Source of the DNA: Prolixibacteraceae bacterium
Lineage (GTDB): Bacteria; Bacteroidota; Bacteroidia; Bacteroidales; Prolixibacteraceae
NCBI GenBank assembly: GCA_003537645.1
Contig: DPRM01000077.1
Span: forward strand, 1-64,000
Direction of reading: 5' to 3'
DNA: 64,000 nt
Positions 27,479 to 36,165 of the stretch are shown one piece after another (position 1 is the first letter of the stretch; every line of letters starts with the position of its first letter). The notes beneath the pieces are model-generated. The model was not told where the DNA came from. It was given only the letters and a program-made list of their open reading frames with translations, and ran no database searches. A program made the position numbers and the translations under genes.

Positions 27479-27784
27479 ATGGGATACACCAATTACCTAA
27501 CAAAAATTGAGCGGCTGGTTGAACTCCTGCAACAAGGAAACACCGGGCCTGCCGAATGCCTGGCCTGTAAATTAAAGGTGTCGAGGCGCACCGTTCTTCG
27601 CTATTTCGACGAACTGAAGTTGCACGGAGCAGAGATTTCCTACTCAAAAAGTCGCGAAACGTACTATTTTGAAAACAAATTCAGTTTTACAGAAAATTTT
27701 TTAATGAGTGCTATGAAATGGCACTCTACCCGTTTAACTTTGGGAAACGAAGAGAAAACAACTAACAACCAACCAATAACCTAA
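27479..27784 (+). CDS. Small HTH protein (DeoR/HTH_11-like)
   Basis: The protein has 101 residues from the ATG at 27479; an ATG at 27443 would overlap the peptidase gene by 31 bases. It carries a winged-helix segment: YLTKIERLVELLQQGNTGPA, then ACKLKVSRRTVLRYFDELKL (recognition helix about residues 37-49) and a YSKSRETYYFEN wing. The C-terminal 30 residues lack a ligand domain. It could regulate the cassettes that follow. The R repeat begins 31 bp later. Confidence 0.7.
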   Translation: MGYTNYLTKIERLVELLQQGNTGPAECLACKLKVSRRTVLRYFDELKLHGAEISYSKSRETYYFENKFSFTENFLMSAMKWHSTRLTLGNEEKTTNNQPIT

Positions 27785-27815
27785 AGAAAATGACCCCAAA
27801 CAACTTCCTGCACTC

Positions 27816-28060
27816 AAACGCGAAGCCCAATACGTCAACTGACGGGTCGAACTCTTCAAACATTCAAACAATTTTAAACGCAAAGCAATACAAAAATAAT
27901 ACAAAGGGAAAGAACAGGAAGCCTAACCCGCTAAAGTTAATCGCTTCCTGTTCGGCACCTTTTCAATCCCGATAGGTATCGGGAGAAAGTGAGCTGAGGT
28001 GACAAAGATAAGGAAATAAAACAAGCAAAGCTCGAAGCTAAGAGCCTCGGAGATTTGAAA
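27816..28060 (+). repeat. R repeat, copy 1 (leader of cassette 3)
   Basis: This 245 bp unit recurs at 30910 and 34175 with near identity. It contains TTCAAAC heptamers, a hairpin with perfect 11-base arms GAACAGGAAGC (27912-27922) and GCTTCCTGTTC (27943-27953), and a conserved AAGCTCGAAGCTAAGAGCCT stretch. It ends 48 bases before the peptide start codon. In this copy an extra AATCCCGATAGGTATCGGGA hairpin is inserted after the main hairpin. Confidence 0.9.
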
Positions 28061-28108
28061 ATACCAATCATAATTAATGCGTATTATTTAACATTAAAAA
28101 ATTATTTT

Positions 28109-28336
28109 ATGAAAAAAATTGTTGTGAAATTTTTTGCAATTGCAGCATTGGCAATTATAGTTTTCTTTAACATTAGTTTAAATGTAAATTCGAAAGTAGC
28201 TAATGTTAATCTTGGTCAGGAAGCACAGGCTGCAAAAGTCTGCACCGAATACTATGGTGGCGAAGAGCTTTGTTGTTACTCATTTCAGGGCTCTTGCCTT
28301 ACAAGTTGGGGAAGTTATTCATTTACCAACGGATAA
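28109..28336 (+). CDS. NVEALA-like Cys-rich peptide precursor (cassette 3)
   Basis: The protein has 75 residues from the ATG at 28109; an ATG at 28055 would start inside the R repeat. It has a basic start, a membrane helix (about 6-24), a spacer NVNSKVANVNLGQE and a putative cleavage after AQA (about 42). The mature part of about 33 residues has four cysteines, two of them adjacent (ELCCYS). ANVNLGQEAQA is a clear relative of the NVEALA motif. It lies directly downstream of R copy 1 and is followed by a hairpin and a propeller gene. Confidence 0.75.
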   Translation: MKKIVVKFFAIAALAIIVFFNISLNVNSKVANVNLGQEAQAAKVCTEYYGGEELCCYSFQGSCLTSWGSYSFTNG

Positions 28337-28358
28337 TAATCATTGAAATTATAATTCT

Positions 28359-28402
28359 CCAGAGTTGGACTTCTACCAATTAGGTAGAAGTTTCGGCTCT
28401 GG
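28359..28402 (+). terminator. Hairpin between peptide and propeller genes (cassette 3)
   Basis: The outer stem is CCAGAG/CTCTGG (28359-28364, 28397-28402). The inner stem is CTTCTACC/GGTAGAAG (28370-28377, 28383-28390). Four T follow. It probably ends most transcripts after the peptide gene. Confidence 0.78.
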
Positions 28403-28433
28403 TTTTAGCTAAAAGAACTTTAAGTAGATAAAA

Positions 28434-29573
28434 ATGAAAAAATACCTAAACAAATTGCTTTTTGCATTACCAATATTGATCTCCTTAATTTCCTGTGAAT
28501 CAAATTCTAAAAATTGGGAAATAGATATTAAGTCGGTTGATGACATGCTCCGTGTATTCGACAATGAAGTAAAATTAAAAGCTGAAATTTACATTGGAGA
28601 CACCATCCATTTGCTCAATCCATTTGATATTAGAATTGTGAATGATTATTTTCTGGTTCAGGATATTGGACGATCTGAAGGAGGCATACTCTCTGTTTTC
28701 GACATGACTAATAAGCAGTTTGTCGGGAAGATGTTAAACTACGGCAATGGACCAAATGAATTGCTCGGATTACGAATGAATTTGTATGGGAAAGATACTT
28801 TACTGGCATTAGACCCATTTAAAAAAACATCGCAATTGTTTGGTGCTAATGAGCTAAAGGCTTGTAACGGTATTCCGTTCCGTACTATTAAATACCAATC
28901 GCCAAATAAAGGGGAACAGATTGACCAAAGTTATTTGTTTGAGAACATGCTAATCTGTAGTGGCCAATTTCAAAAGGGACGTTTTCAGTTATATAACAAT
29001 AAAGGTCAGTTTATACACCAATTTGGTGAATTCCCTAATGTGAATTTTGGAGAAAACCAACTAGATAACATTCAACTTGGTTCTGTATTTGGTGCCAGTG
29101 CTTCCTTTTGTGGCAATTCCCCAAGGTCTCAAATGGCATGTCTTACAACAGGTACCCTTACAATCTACAATTACAGAAATGATAAAAATGAATTTTCGAG
29201 AAGCTTTTTTTGTCAATGGTTTTCGTTAAAAGTAACAGATGCAAGGTATATAGGTGGAAAGCCAGTTGTAAGGGGAGATAATAAGGCAAATATGGTTGGT
29301 GCAGGGAAAGTGGTTGCAAATGACAAATATCTGTTCTTCACGTTTTCAGATTTCACAATATCAGATATTATAAATATGGAAAATGATAATCGTTATAAAT
29401 ATATTTTGGTAACAGATTGGGACGGAGAACCTGTTGCAAAAATAGTCCTGGATAAAGCGATCCATTTCCCTTTGCAAATTGATAAGGAAGGGAAATATCT
29501 CTATGCCATACATACCGATTTAAAGACCGGTTTCGCTCAAATAATAAGATACGACATCTCCTTTTTAAAATAA
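28434..29573 (+). CDS. TolB-like 6-bladed beta-propeller lipoprotein (cassette 3)
   Basis: The protein has 379 residues. The lipoprotein signal ends in LISLISC (Cys21). It carries the propeller signature in a variant form, YGNGPNELLGLR (about residues 103-114), and typical blade segments such as RFQLYNNKGQFIHQFGEFP. It is of the TolB-like branch and is the most divergent of the five propellers here. It follows the hairpin by 31 bases and precedes a CXXC lipoprotein by 20. The molecular role is not known. Confidence 0.78.
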   Translation: MKKYLNKLLFALPILISLISCESNSKNWEIDIKSVDDMLRVFDNEVKLKAEIYIGDTIHLLNPFDIRIVNDYFLVQDIGRSEGGILSVFDMTNKQFVGKMLNYGNGPNELLGLRMNLYGKDTLLALDPFKKTSQLFGANELKACNGIPFRTIKYQSPNKGEQIDQSYLFENMLICSGQFQKGRFQLYNNKGQFIHQFGEFPNVNFGENQLDNIQLGSVFGASASFCGNSPRSQMACLTTGTLTIYNYRNDKNEFSRSFFCQWFSLKVTDARYIGGKPVVRGDNKANMVGAGKVVANDKYLFFTFSDFTISDIINMENDNRYKYILVTDWDGEPVAKIVLDKAIHFPLQIDKEGKYLYAIHTDLKTGFAQIIRYDISFLK

Positions 29574-29593
29574 TTTCGATATATATAATTACC

Positions 29594-30130
29594 ATGTGTA
29601 ATAAAAATAGATTTATTGGAATACTTTATATTCTGTTATTTGTGTGCATAAGCTCGTGTAACAATAAGAATAATCTTAAGGTTACAGAATCTATAGCTGT
29701 GGGTACAAAAATCAATTTAATGGAATATGCTGTTAAACCCGTTTGGAAAGATACTACACAACATTTCATAAAACATGGATCACAATATAAAATAGTCACT
29801 TATGCGAACAGCTATTGTGAGCCATGCTGGCATAATGTTATACTATGGAAGGAAAACTTAAAATACTTTAAAGATTCCCCTCAAGTAAGCTTTTATTGCT
29901 ATGTACATGCCACGCCCCAGGATTTTGTGTTAAAGAATGCTGATGCGAAATTAGACTTTCCTGTGTTTTTAGATGAAAGAGAACGTTTTAAGATTGTTAA
30001 TCAACTTGGTAATAATCCTTCCAAATTGACATTTCTATTAAACAGCGAGAATGAAGTTTTACTGATAGGGCCGCCCTTTACAAAAGAAATGAGAGAAAGA
30101 TATTTATCTGTTATAAGCAAAAAGAATTGA
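29594..30130 (+). CDS. Thioredoxin-fold lipoprotein, CEPC (cassette 3)
   Basis: The protein has 178 residues. The lipoprotein signal is FVCISSC (Cys22). The redox motif CEPCW (about residues 75-79) follows the strand YKIVTYANSY, as in TlpA-type proteins. A cis-Pro-like region appears at NNPSKLTFLLNSE (about 136-148). It is shorter than TlpA proteins and lacks their extra insertions. It probably acts on peptide disulfides in the periplasm. It is followed by a truncated RND gene start. Confidence 0.75.
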   Translation: MCNKNRFIGILYILLFVCISSCNNKNNLKVTESIAVGTKINLMEYAVKPVWKDTTQHFIKHGSQYKIVTYANSYCEPCWHNVILWKENLKYFKDSPQVSFYCYVHATPQDFVLKNADAKLDFPVFLDERERFKIVNQLGNNPSKLTFLLNSENEVLLIGPPFTKEMRERYLSVISKKN

Positions 30131-30151
30131 ACCTTCATGGGAAATTAAGAA

Positions 30152-30394
30152 GTGTTGAAAAAACATAATCAATACCGCCCTTCCTCCTTCTCCATCCTCA
30201 TCATTTTCATCTTGCTGATGATTGTGGGGATAAGCCTGTTGCCATTGCTCAATGTGCAGCTAACACCCTCGCGCTCATTGCCGGGCTTATCGGTGAGTTA
30301 CTACTGGCCCGATGCTTCGGCGCGAGTAATCGAGCAGGAAGTAACATCCAGGCTGGAAGGACTGTTTAGCGGAGTAATAGGCATCAAAGAATAG
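30152..30394 (+). pseudogene. Broken 5' end of an RND transporter gene, copy 1
   Basis: The 80 codons match the N-terminus of the full pump at 36877 almost exactly (SSFSILIIFIL, then LPLLNVQLTPSRSLPGLSV, then YYWPDASARVIEQEVTSRLE). The frame stops right after GIKE, where sequence homology to the full pump ends and spacer S begins. A product would have one membrane helix and no transport function. The same break point occurs at 33660. Confidence 0.9.
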
Positions 30395-30898
30395 GGTAGG
30401 AAGAAAGTAGATTGAAATGAGTTTTTAGTCTCTCAATATGTTAGCATATCGCCCTAAAATAATAACTGAATAATGCAACTAACGTGTTGAATGCAGTTGG
30501 CTTAGATTGTTATCGAAATGGATCGTGCCTACGGCATTCCAGAATTGGATACAATTCTTTGTTCTACAAATATCCGTCTGTGTCGGGCAGGTTTAGTACC
30601 TCTGGCACTTATTAGCGCCGACCAAACGAAACGGCTGATTGGTAATTGCTCCAGCGGAGCAAAATATTTATAGAAAGAAGAAATAGATGCTGATAGTCGT
30701 CCGCAGGAAATCCAAAAACAAGGATATATCCCATTTTCGGACGAAACTGCCTTGGTCTTTAAAAGAGTAGTTACATAAAAGAATAAAAATTTCGCTTCTT
30801 TGGGCAAGTAGATAAAATTTATTCTATATATTTATCTGCAATATAATACTTTCTAAATGCTAACCATTTTTTAATCAAAATACTCAAACACTTAAAAC
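30395..30898 (+). repeat. Spacer S, copy 1 (decayed sequence between cassettes 3 and 4)
   Basis: About 500 bp, almost identical to 33661-34163, with the first 90 bases the same base for base. It holds a degenerate reading frame (ELDTILCSTNIRLC, then PLALISADQTKRLIGNCSSG) that survives in both copies apart from stops. I do not recognise its parent gene. It runs into the R repeat through a short frame starting ATGGAAAAACC at 30899. Confidence 0.8.
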
Positions 30899-30909
30899 AT
30901 GGAAAAACC

Positions 30910-31142
30910 AAACGCGAAGCCCAAAACATCAACTGACGGGTTGATCACTTCAAACATTCACACAATTTTAAATGCGAAGCAATACAAAAAATAATACAAA
31001 GGGAAAGAACAGGAAGCCTAACCCGCAAAAGTTATCCGCTTCCTGTTCGACACCTTTTCAAAAAAGAAAGTGAGGTGAGGTGACAAAGATATAGAAATAA
31101 AACAAGCAAAGCTCGAAGCTAAGAGCCTCGGAGATTTGAAAA
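30910..31142 (+). repeat. R repeat, copy 2 (leader of cassette 4)
   Basis: A 233 bp copy of R with the GAACAGGAAGC/GCTTCCTGTTC hairpin at 31007-31017 and 31038-31048. A 31-codon frame (30899-30994, MEKPNAKPKTSTDGLITSN...) overlaps its start. The peptide ATG follows 37 bases after the repeat. Confidence 0.9.
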
Positions 31143-31179
31143 GGAGATAGATAATGTTGTAAACTTTAATTCATAAATC

Positions 31180-31473
31180 ATGAAAAAGTATAAAATAATA
31201 GGATTAAGCATTTTGGTGATAATATTTATCACTGGTAATTTCATAATTAGTCATTCTTTTAACCAAACTACTGATTCAAGTATTAATTTATTTATGAATC
31301 AAGCAAGAGCGGATGGTGAAGGTGATTATGGAAATAACCTAGATGGCTATTGCGCGGAGTGTACAATGCCATTACCAAATGGAGAATGGGGTGATGGAGT
31401 ATACATAAGCTGCGTGAGTGCATACAACTCTCTTTGTTATGCAGTTCAATGTGGTGGCGGTTTTTGTAATTAA
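31180..31473 (+). CDS. NVEALA-like Cys-rich peptide precursor (cassette 4)
   Basis: The protein has 97 residues: basic start, membrane helix about 6-24, polar spacer, and the motif INLFMNQARADGEG with probable cleavage after ARA (about residue 45). The mature part is Gly-rich and acidic with six cysteines (YC, EC, SC, LC, QC, FC). It differs from the peptides of the other cassettes in sequence but shares their plan. It sits between R copy 2 and a hairpin. Confidence 0.75.
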   Translation: MKKYKIIGLSILVIIFITGNFIISHSFNQTTDSSINLFMNQARADGEGDYGNNLDGYCAECTMPLPNGEWGDGVYISCVSAYNSLCYAVQCGGGFCN

Positions 31474-31482
31474 CTAATACTT

Positions 31483-31503
31483 AGAAGGGGTAATGCCCCT
31501 TCT
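31483..31503 (+). terminator. Hairpin between peptide and propeller genes (cassette 4)
   Basis: AGAAGGGG (31483-31490) pairs with CCCCTTCT (31496-31503) across a five-base loop. There is no strong T run, so read-through to the propeller gene at 31524 is expected. Confidence 0.72.
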
Positions 31504-31523
31504 ATTCTCTTAAACCTAAATTT

Positions 31524-32684
31524 ATGAAAATAGAAAACATTTATCTAATTATATTTATTCTTCTTGTAACATCCTGTTCAGGTCGGAAAAATAAAAAAAA
31601 TAAAATAGTTATGCCTAGATCGATAATTGAAATAAATGTATCGAGTGAATTGATTAATAAAGAAATTGACTATACTAACTTAATAGATTCTATTGAAGTA
31701 ATTAAGTTGGAAACAAATGGTAATTCTTTAATTGGAAGTATCCGGAAGATTGAATTTCATGACGATAAATTTTATGTATCTACCGACACGCAGGTTTTGT
31801 TGATATTTGACAGAAACGGCAATTACATTAATAAGCTTAGTAAAAAAGGCAAGGGGCCTGGTGAATACTTAGAGATGAGAGACTTCTCTGTTGACAAAGA
31901 TGGGTCAATTAAAATTTTATCTTTCAACACTATTCTAACCTACGATTTAAACCTAAAATATATCAGGCAAAAAACAATAAATGTTACAAGCCATACTGGT
32001 CGGGAAATTAATCCTATTCATTTTTTACCTATAGGTGATTTTACCTTTCTTTATACAGGATCATTTGCATTGAAAAATTTAATACCGGGGAATGATTATG
32101 CCTTGTATTGTATAAATAGTAAAAATAAAATTGTTGGTGAATACTTCCCATTACTTTCATCGGAAACTAGTGGACATCAGAATTTCTACAGATCGAATGA
32201 CTTAATAAACCTTACTAACACCTATGGTAATGATACAATTTATCAAATCATTGATGATTACATAATTCCAAAAGTATTTGTAAATTTTTTGGATGATAGA
32301 ATAACTGCAAATGACATGATGGATGATCGTGCTGCTATGTATAATACAATGTCTAATAATGGATTATGTGGCAATGTAATGAAAGTATATGAAAACAGCA
32401 ATTATTTATGTTTTAAATTTACAAGAGGGAGATATCCAAAACAATGTGTATACAACAAAAAAACACAAGAAATAAAGGTTATCAATATTGTGAATAGTTT
32501 ACCTTTCCCCAAAATTATAACAGAAGGGCTAGTTGACAATTCTTTCTTTACGACAATTAATCCTTATGTTTTACTTCAGGAGACTAATGGTAAAAATTAT
32601 AATGATTTTTTAAATACTTTTAATTTGACTAGTTTGAAGGAAACAGACAATCCCATAATTATCAAGTTCAAGTTTAAATTCTAA
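31524..32684 (+). CDS. 6-bladed beta-propeller lipoprotein (cassette 4)
   Basis: The protein has 386 residues. The lipobox is LLVTSC (Cys18). The signature KGKGPGEYLEMRDF (about residues 109-122) follows a DRNGNYINKLS turn. The protein is AT-rich in coding and of normal family length. It lies between the cassette 4 hairpin and the thioredoxin-fold gene, with only three bases to the latter, so the pair is surely co-translated. It is closest in plan to the cassette 1, 2 and 5 propellers. Function unknown. Confidence 0.82.
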   Translation: MKIENIYLIIFILLVTSCSGRKNKKNKIVMPRSIIEINVSSELINKEIDYTNLIDSIEVIKLETNGNSLIGSIRKIEFHDDKFYVSTDTQVLLIFDRNGNYINKLSKKGKGPGEYLEMRDFSVDKDGSIKILSFNTILTYDLNLKYIRQKTINVTSHTGREINPIHFLPIGDFTFLYTGSFALKNLIPGNDYALYCINSKNKIVGEYFPLLSSETSGHQNFYRSNDLINLTNTYGNDTIYQIIDDYIIPKVFVNFLDDRITANDMMDDRAAMYNTMSNNGLCGNVMKVYENSNYLCFKFTRGRYPKQCVYNKKTQEIKVINIVNSLPFPKIITEGLVDNSFFTTINPYVLLQETNGKNYNDFLNTFNLTSLKETDNPIIIKFKFKF

Positions 32685-32687
32685 TAA

Positions 32688-33308
32688 ATGAAAACAATCA
32701 AGATTCTCCTATATCTGCTCTTTTTAGTTCTTATTATATCTAATGTTTTTTGGATATCTCAAGCTAGGGATAAAGTAAACATTATAAAGTCTTTTATACA
32801 AAAAGATGACTTTTTGCAAAGTACAAAAAGCACACAGTTAGAGTTAAGCCTCTTACAATTAAAATCCGAAGGTACGCAAATTGATTTAAAGGAAGAATTC
32901 ATAGATGAGAATGGTAAAGTCAACCGATTAATTGATTTAGTTAGAGGGCAACATTTTAATTTAGTCTTAAGGTATTCTCAAATTGGATGTCATACCTGTA
33001 CTGATAAAATGATACAACTTCTACATAAAGAGTTGCCAGATATTGCTGTAAATAAAGTTATTATATTATCCAAGCTAAGTGCTAAAAGAGATTTAGTTGT
33101 CTTTAGAAGAGTTCATAAATTAAATAATATAGTATTTAATTGTGATAATAGATTAACTCCAATTGACGATATTGATAAACCATATTTTTTCATCATTGCG
33201 AAAGACAGAATCATTTCGAAAGTTTTCATCCCTATAGAGGGGGTCAATGATGAATTGACTAAAGCTTATCTAGGACATATTGCTCAATTTTTAAAAGATC
33301 AAAACTAA
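32688..33308 (+). CDS. Membrane-anchored thioredoxin-fold protein, CHTC (cassette 4)
   Basis: The protein has 206 residues. An N-terminal membrane helix (about 5-23) anchors it to the inner membrane. The motif GCHTCTDKM (about residues 103-111) follows a FNLVLRYSQI strand. A later segment DDIDKPYFFIIAKD probably carries the cis-Pro. It starts three bases after the propeller stop. Likely a disulfide oxidoreductase for the cassette peptide; direction of the reaction cannot be told. Confidence 0.72.
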   Translation: MKTIKILLYLLFLVLIISNVFWISQARDKVNIIKSFIQKDDFLQSTKSTQLELSLLQLKSEGTQIDLKEEFIDENGKVNRLIDLVRGQHFNLVLRYSQIGCHTCTDKMIQLLHKELPDIAVNKVIILSKLSAKRDLVVFRRVHKLNNIVFNCDNRLTPIDDIDKPYFFIIAKDRIISKVFIPIEGVNDELTKAYLGHIAQFLKDQN

Positions 33309-33420
33309 TCACGGATCTTTTTCTGTTGAAGAGAAATATGAAAATGAGAAAAATTGGTATAATAGAAATTGAACATGAATACAAAAAAAATGTAATGAAA
33401 TAATAATCCAAAATAGAGTC

Positions 33421-33660
33421 GTGCTACAAAAAAATAAATATCTCCCTTCCTCCTTCTCCATCCTGATCATCTTCATCTTGCTGATGATTGTGGGGATAAG
33501 CGTGTTGCCATTGCTCAATGTGCAGCTAACCCCCTCACGCTCGTTGCCGGGCTTGTCGGTAGGTTACTACTGGCCCGATGCTTCGGCGCGGGTAATCGAG
33601 CAGGAGGTAACATCCAGGCTGGAAGGGCTGTTTAGCGGGGTAAAAGGCATCAAAGAATAG
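33421..33660 (+). pseudogene. Broken 5' end of an RND transporter gene, copy 2
   Basis: The 79 codons start at a GTG. They are nearly identical to 30152-30394 and to the start of the full pump at 36877. The frame ends at the same GIKE point where spacer S begins. Non-functional remnant that marks a cassette junction. Confidence 0.9.
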
Positions 33661-34163
33661 GGTAGGAAGAAAGTAGATTGAAATGAGTTTTTAGTCTCTC
33701 AATATGTTAGCATATCGCCCTAAAATAATAACTGAATAATGCAACTAACGTTTTGAATGCAGTTGGCTTAGATTGTAATCGAAATGTAACGTGCCTACAG
33801 CACTCCAGAATTGGATACAATTCTTTGTTCTACAAATATCCGCCTGCGTCTGGCAGGTTTAGTACCTCTGGCACTTATTAGCGCCGACCAACCGAAACGG
33901 CTGATTGGTAATTGCTCCAGCGGATCAAAATATTTATAGAAAGAAGAAATAGATGCTGATAGTCGTCCGCAGGAAATCCTAAAACAAGGCTAAATCCCAT
34001 TTTCGGACGAAATAACATTGACTATAAAAGTTTAGTTGCATAAAAGAATAAAAATTTCGCTTCTTTGGGCAAGTAGATAAAGTTTATTCTATATATTTAT
34101 CTGCAATATAAAGCTTTCTAATTGCTAACCATTTTTTAATCAAAATACTCAAACACTTAAAAC
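33661..34163 (+). repeat. Spacer S, copy 2 (between cassettes 4 and 5)
   Basis: A near-identical copy of 30395-30898, with scattered single-base differences and a stop where copy 1 has an ATG-led frame. No intact gene. Confidence 0.8.
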
Positions 34164-34174
34164 ATGGAAAAACC

Positions 34175-34407
34175 AAACGCGAAGCCCAATACGTCAACTG
34201 ACGGATTGATCACTTCAAACATTCAAACAATTTTAAACGCGAAGCATTACAAACAATAATATAAAGAGAAAGAACAGGAAGCCTAACCCGCAAAAGTTAT
34301 CCGCTTCCTGTTCGGCACCTTTTCCAAAAAAGAAAGTGAGGTGAGGTGACAAAGATAAGGAAATAAAACAAGCAAAGCTCGAAGCTAAGAGCCTCGGAGA
34401 TTTGAAA
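34175..34407 (+). repeat. R repeat, copy 3 (leader of cassette 5)
   Basis: A 233 bp copy of R. The 11-base hairpin arms lie at 34272-34282 and 34303-34313. A 31-codon frame overlaps it from 34164. The peptide start codon is 49 bases downstream. Confidence 0.9.
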
Positions 34408-34456
34408 AGGTTGAAGAGTTTATAATAGATTACATAAACAATTAAAATGAATTGAA

Positions 34457-34807
34457 ATGAAAAAACAAATTCTAACAACAGTTGGAGCCATAGCAATAAT
34501 TGCGTTAATGGTTTTTAATACACAATTTAACACAAAAGAAAATAATAGTGGTTTTACTCTCTCGTCGCTTGTAATGCAGGCATTTGCAGATGGAGAAAGT
34601 GGTGTAACTTATTGTTATACATTTTATCCTTCACAATGGTGGAATTTAACTGATTGTGGAAATGGTTATGATGAGGGTACGGAAGGAGGCACTGCCGCTT
34701 GCTTTAATGGAAATGCTGGAAGTTGCGAAGAGGGCGATTGGTATTATGTATATAGCTGTAATGGAACAATAGTTGGTTACGGTACCAATACCATTTCTTG
34801 TCGTTAG
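34457..34807 (+). CDS. NVEALA-like Cys-rich peptide precursor (cassette 5)
   Basis: The protein has 116 residues: a membrane helix at about 5-21, a spacer FNTKENNSGFTLSS, the motif LVMQAFADGES with probable cleavage after AFA (about residue 45), then about 70 mature residues rich in Gly, Tyr and Trp with six cysteines. The AFA|DGE and ARA|DGE sites of cassettes 5 and 4 are alike although the mature parts differ. It is preceded by R copy 3 and followed by a perfect hairpin. Confidence 0.75.
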   Translation: MKKQILTTVGAIAIIALMVFNTQFNTKENNSGFTLSSLVMQAFADGESGVTYCYTFYPSQWWNLTDCGNGYDEGTEGGTAACFNGNAGSCEEGDWYYVYSCNGTIVGYGTNTISCR

Positions 34808-34825
34808 AAAATAAATTATAAACAT

Positions 34826-34850
34826 AAATGCCTTGGAGTACAAGGCATTT
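34826..34850 (+). terminator. Hairpin between peptide and propeller genes (cassette 5)
   Basis: AAATGCCTTG (34826-34835) and CAAGGCATTT (34841-34850) form a perfect 10-base stem with a five-base loop, followed by AATAAATAAT. The propeller start codon lies 20 bases on. Confidence 0.78.
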
Positions 34851-34869
34851 AATAAATAATCTAAGTACC

Positions 34870-36123
34870 ATGAAAAATGTAAAAATTAGTACAATTTACA
34901 ATTGCTATTTATTGCTATTTTTTTTATTAATATTTGCAATGTGTCAAGGTAAAAAAGACAATCGTAACTCAATTTTGTCCAATACCTCAAAGAACAATGA
35001 ATTGATAGAAATAAATATTGATGATTTGGACGATAATACACCAATTTTATTTTCATCAGTATTTAAAAATTTCAAGTTAACTCCTTTAGAAACACGAAAT
35101 GAGTGCTTAATAGGTAGGATTTCCAAGATGGAAGTGATTGATGATACGCTATACATATTGGATTCAAACATTGCAAAATCACTGTTCTTGTTTGATAGAG
35201 AAGGAAAATTTATTCAAAAAATTGGGAAAATTGGGAAAGGCCCTGGTGAATATATACAACCCGCTTTTTTTTCAGTTAATTACAAAGAAAAACAAATTCT
35301 CATTCTCGATACTAAACAGCAAAAAATAATCCGTTATGCCTCTAACGGAGATTTTATAAATGAGTTTAAGCTAGAGAAAGATTTATTGCCTATTCAAATC
35401 GCAACACAGAAAGATTTAATCTATATTGATCAGCTTAACTCAAAGTATATGCCATCTGACTATTTATTGTACGCTCTTGATAAATCAGGTAAAATTAAAA
35501 CTAGTTGGTTATCTTCCATGATTTATCAACTCGGATTCAAACATCCTGTTAATAACTCATTTAATTTCTTTACAACAACTACAGATATTAAGTATGTAAA
35601 ACCATTTTTTGACACTATATTCAGCATAAGCGAAAATCAAATTAAACCATATTTGCACGTACATACGACAAATAAGGTAACAAAACAAGACATGGTTGAA
35701 ATAAATGGTTTCAATGACACAAAGCAATATCTAAATTTTTCAAAGAAATATAATAAATTTTTAGGGATAACAGATTATATGGAAAGTAATAGATTAGTGA
35801 TGTTCAAATTTAGGAATCACGCTGAAACCCATAATCTATTCTATTATCATTCAAGTAATGAAATTTTTTGCACAACAAAATTTATTGATGACTTAACGCT
35901 TGCAGTTCATCCTTCGATTTTTTACTGTACTTATAAAAATAATTTTATATCTTGTATTCAGAGCGCTACTCCAAATGCAATAGAATCCTTTATTGCAAAT
36001 GTTGCAGAAAAAAGGATCAAAATGACAGAAAAGGAAAAATTCGCTTTGAATGGAATAAAAGCGACTAGCAATCCAATTATTGTCTTTTATGAATGTAGGG
36101 AGAATTTCCTTCGTCATGATTGA
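34870..36123 (+). CDS. 6-bladed beta-propeller lipoprotein (cassette 5)
   Basis: The protein has 417 residues from the ATG at 34870; an earlier ATG at 34828 lies inside the hairpin and would mask the signal peptide. The signal ends at LIFAMC (about Cys25). The signature IGKGPGEYIQPAFF (about residues 119-132) follows a DREGKFIQKIG turn. The length is slightly above that of its relatives. The thioredoxin-fold gene follows after 42 bp. Same family and unknown role as the other four propellers. Confidence 0.8.
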   Translation: MKNVKISTIYNCYLLLFFLLIFAMCQGKKDNRNSILSNTSKNNELIEINIDDLDDNTPILFSSVFKNFKLTPLETRNECLIGRISKMEVIDDTLYILDSNIAKSLFLFDREGKFIQKIGKIGKGPGEYIQPAFFSVNYKEKQILILDTKQQKIIRYASNGDFINEFKLEKDLLPIQIATQKDLIYIDQLNSKYMPSDYLLYALDKSGKIKTSWLSSMIYQLGFKHPVNNSFNFFTTTTDIKYVKPFFDTIFSISENQIKPYLHVHTTNKVTKQDMVEINGFNDTKQYLNFSKKYNKFLGITDYMESNRLVMFKFRNHAETHNLFYYHSSNEIFCTTKFIDDLTLAVHPSIFYCTYKNNFISCIQSATPNAIESFIANVAEKRIKMTEKEKFALNGIKATSNPIIVFYECRENFLRHD

Positions 36124-36165
36124 TAATAAAGTATCACATATTATTATACATTTTATTGCTTAGTC

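Noticed and set aside
27790..27975. 61-codon frame covering the first R repeat
   Set aside because: It is open only because the other copies' stop is missing; it reads through the R hairpin. Treated as repeat sequence.
30152..30394. Real small membrane protein of 80 residues
   Set aside because: It is identical to the N-terminus of a full RND pump and ends at a homology break, so a truncated pseudogene is the simpler reading.
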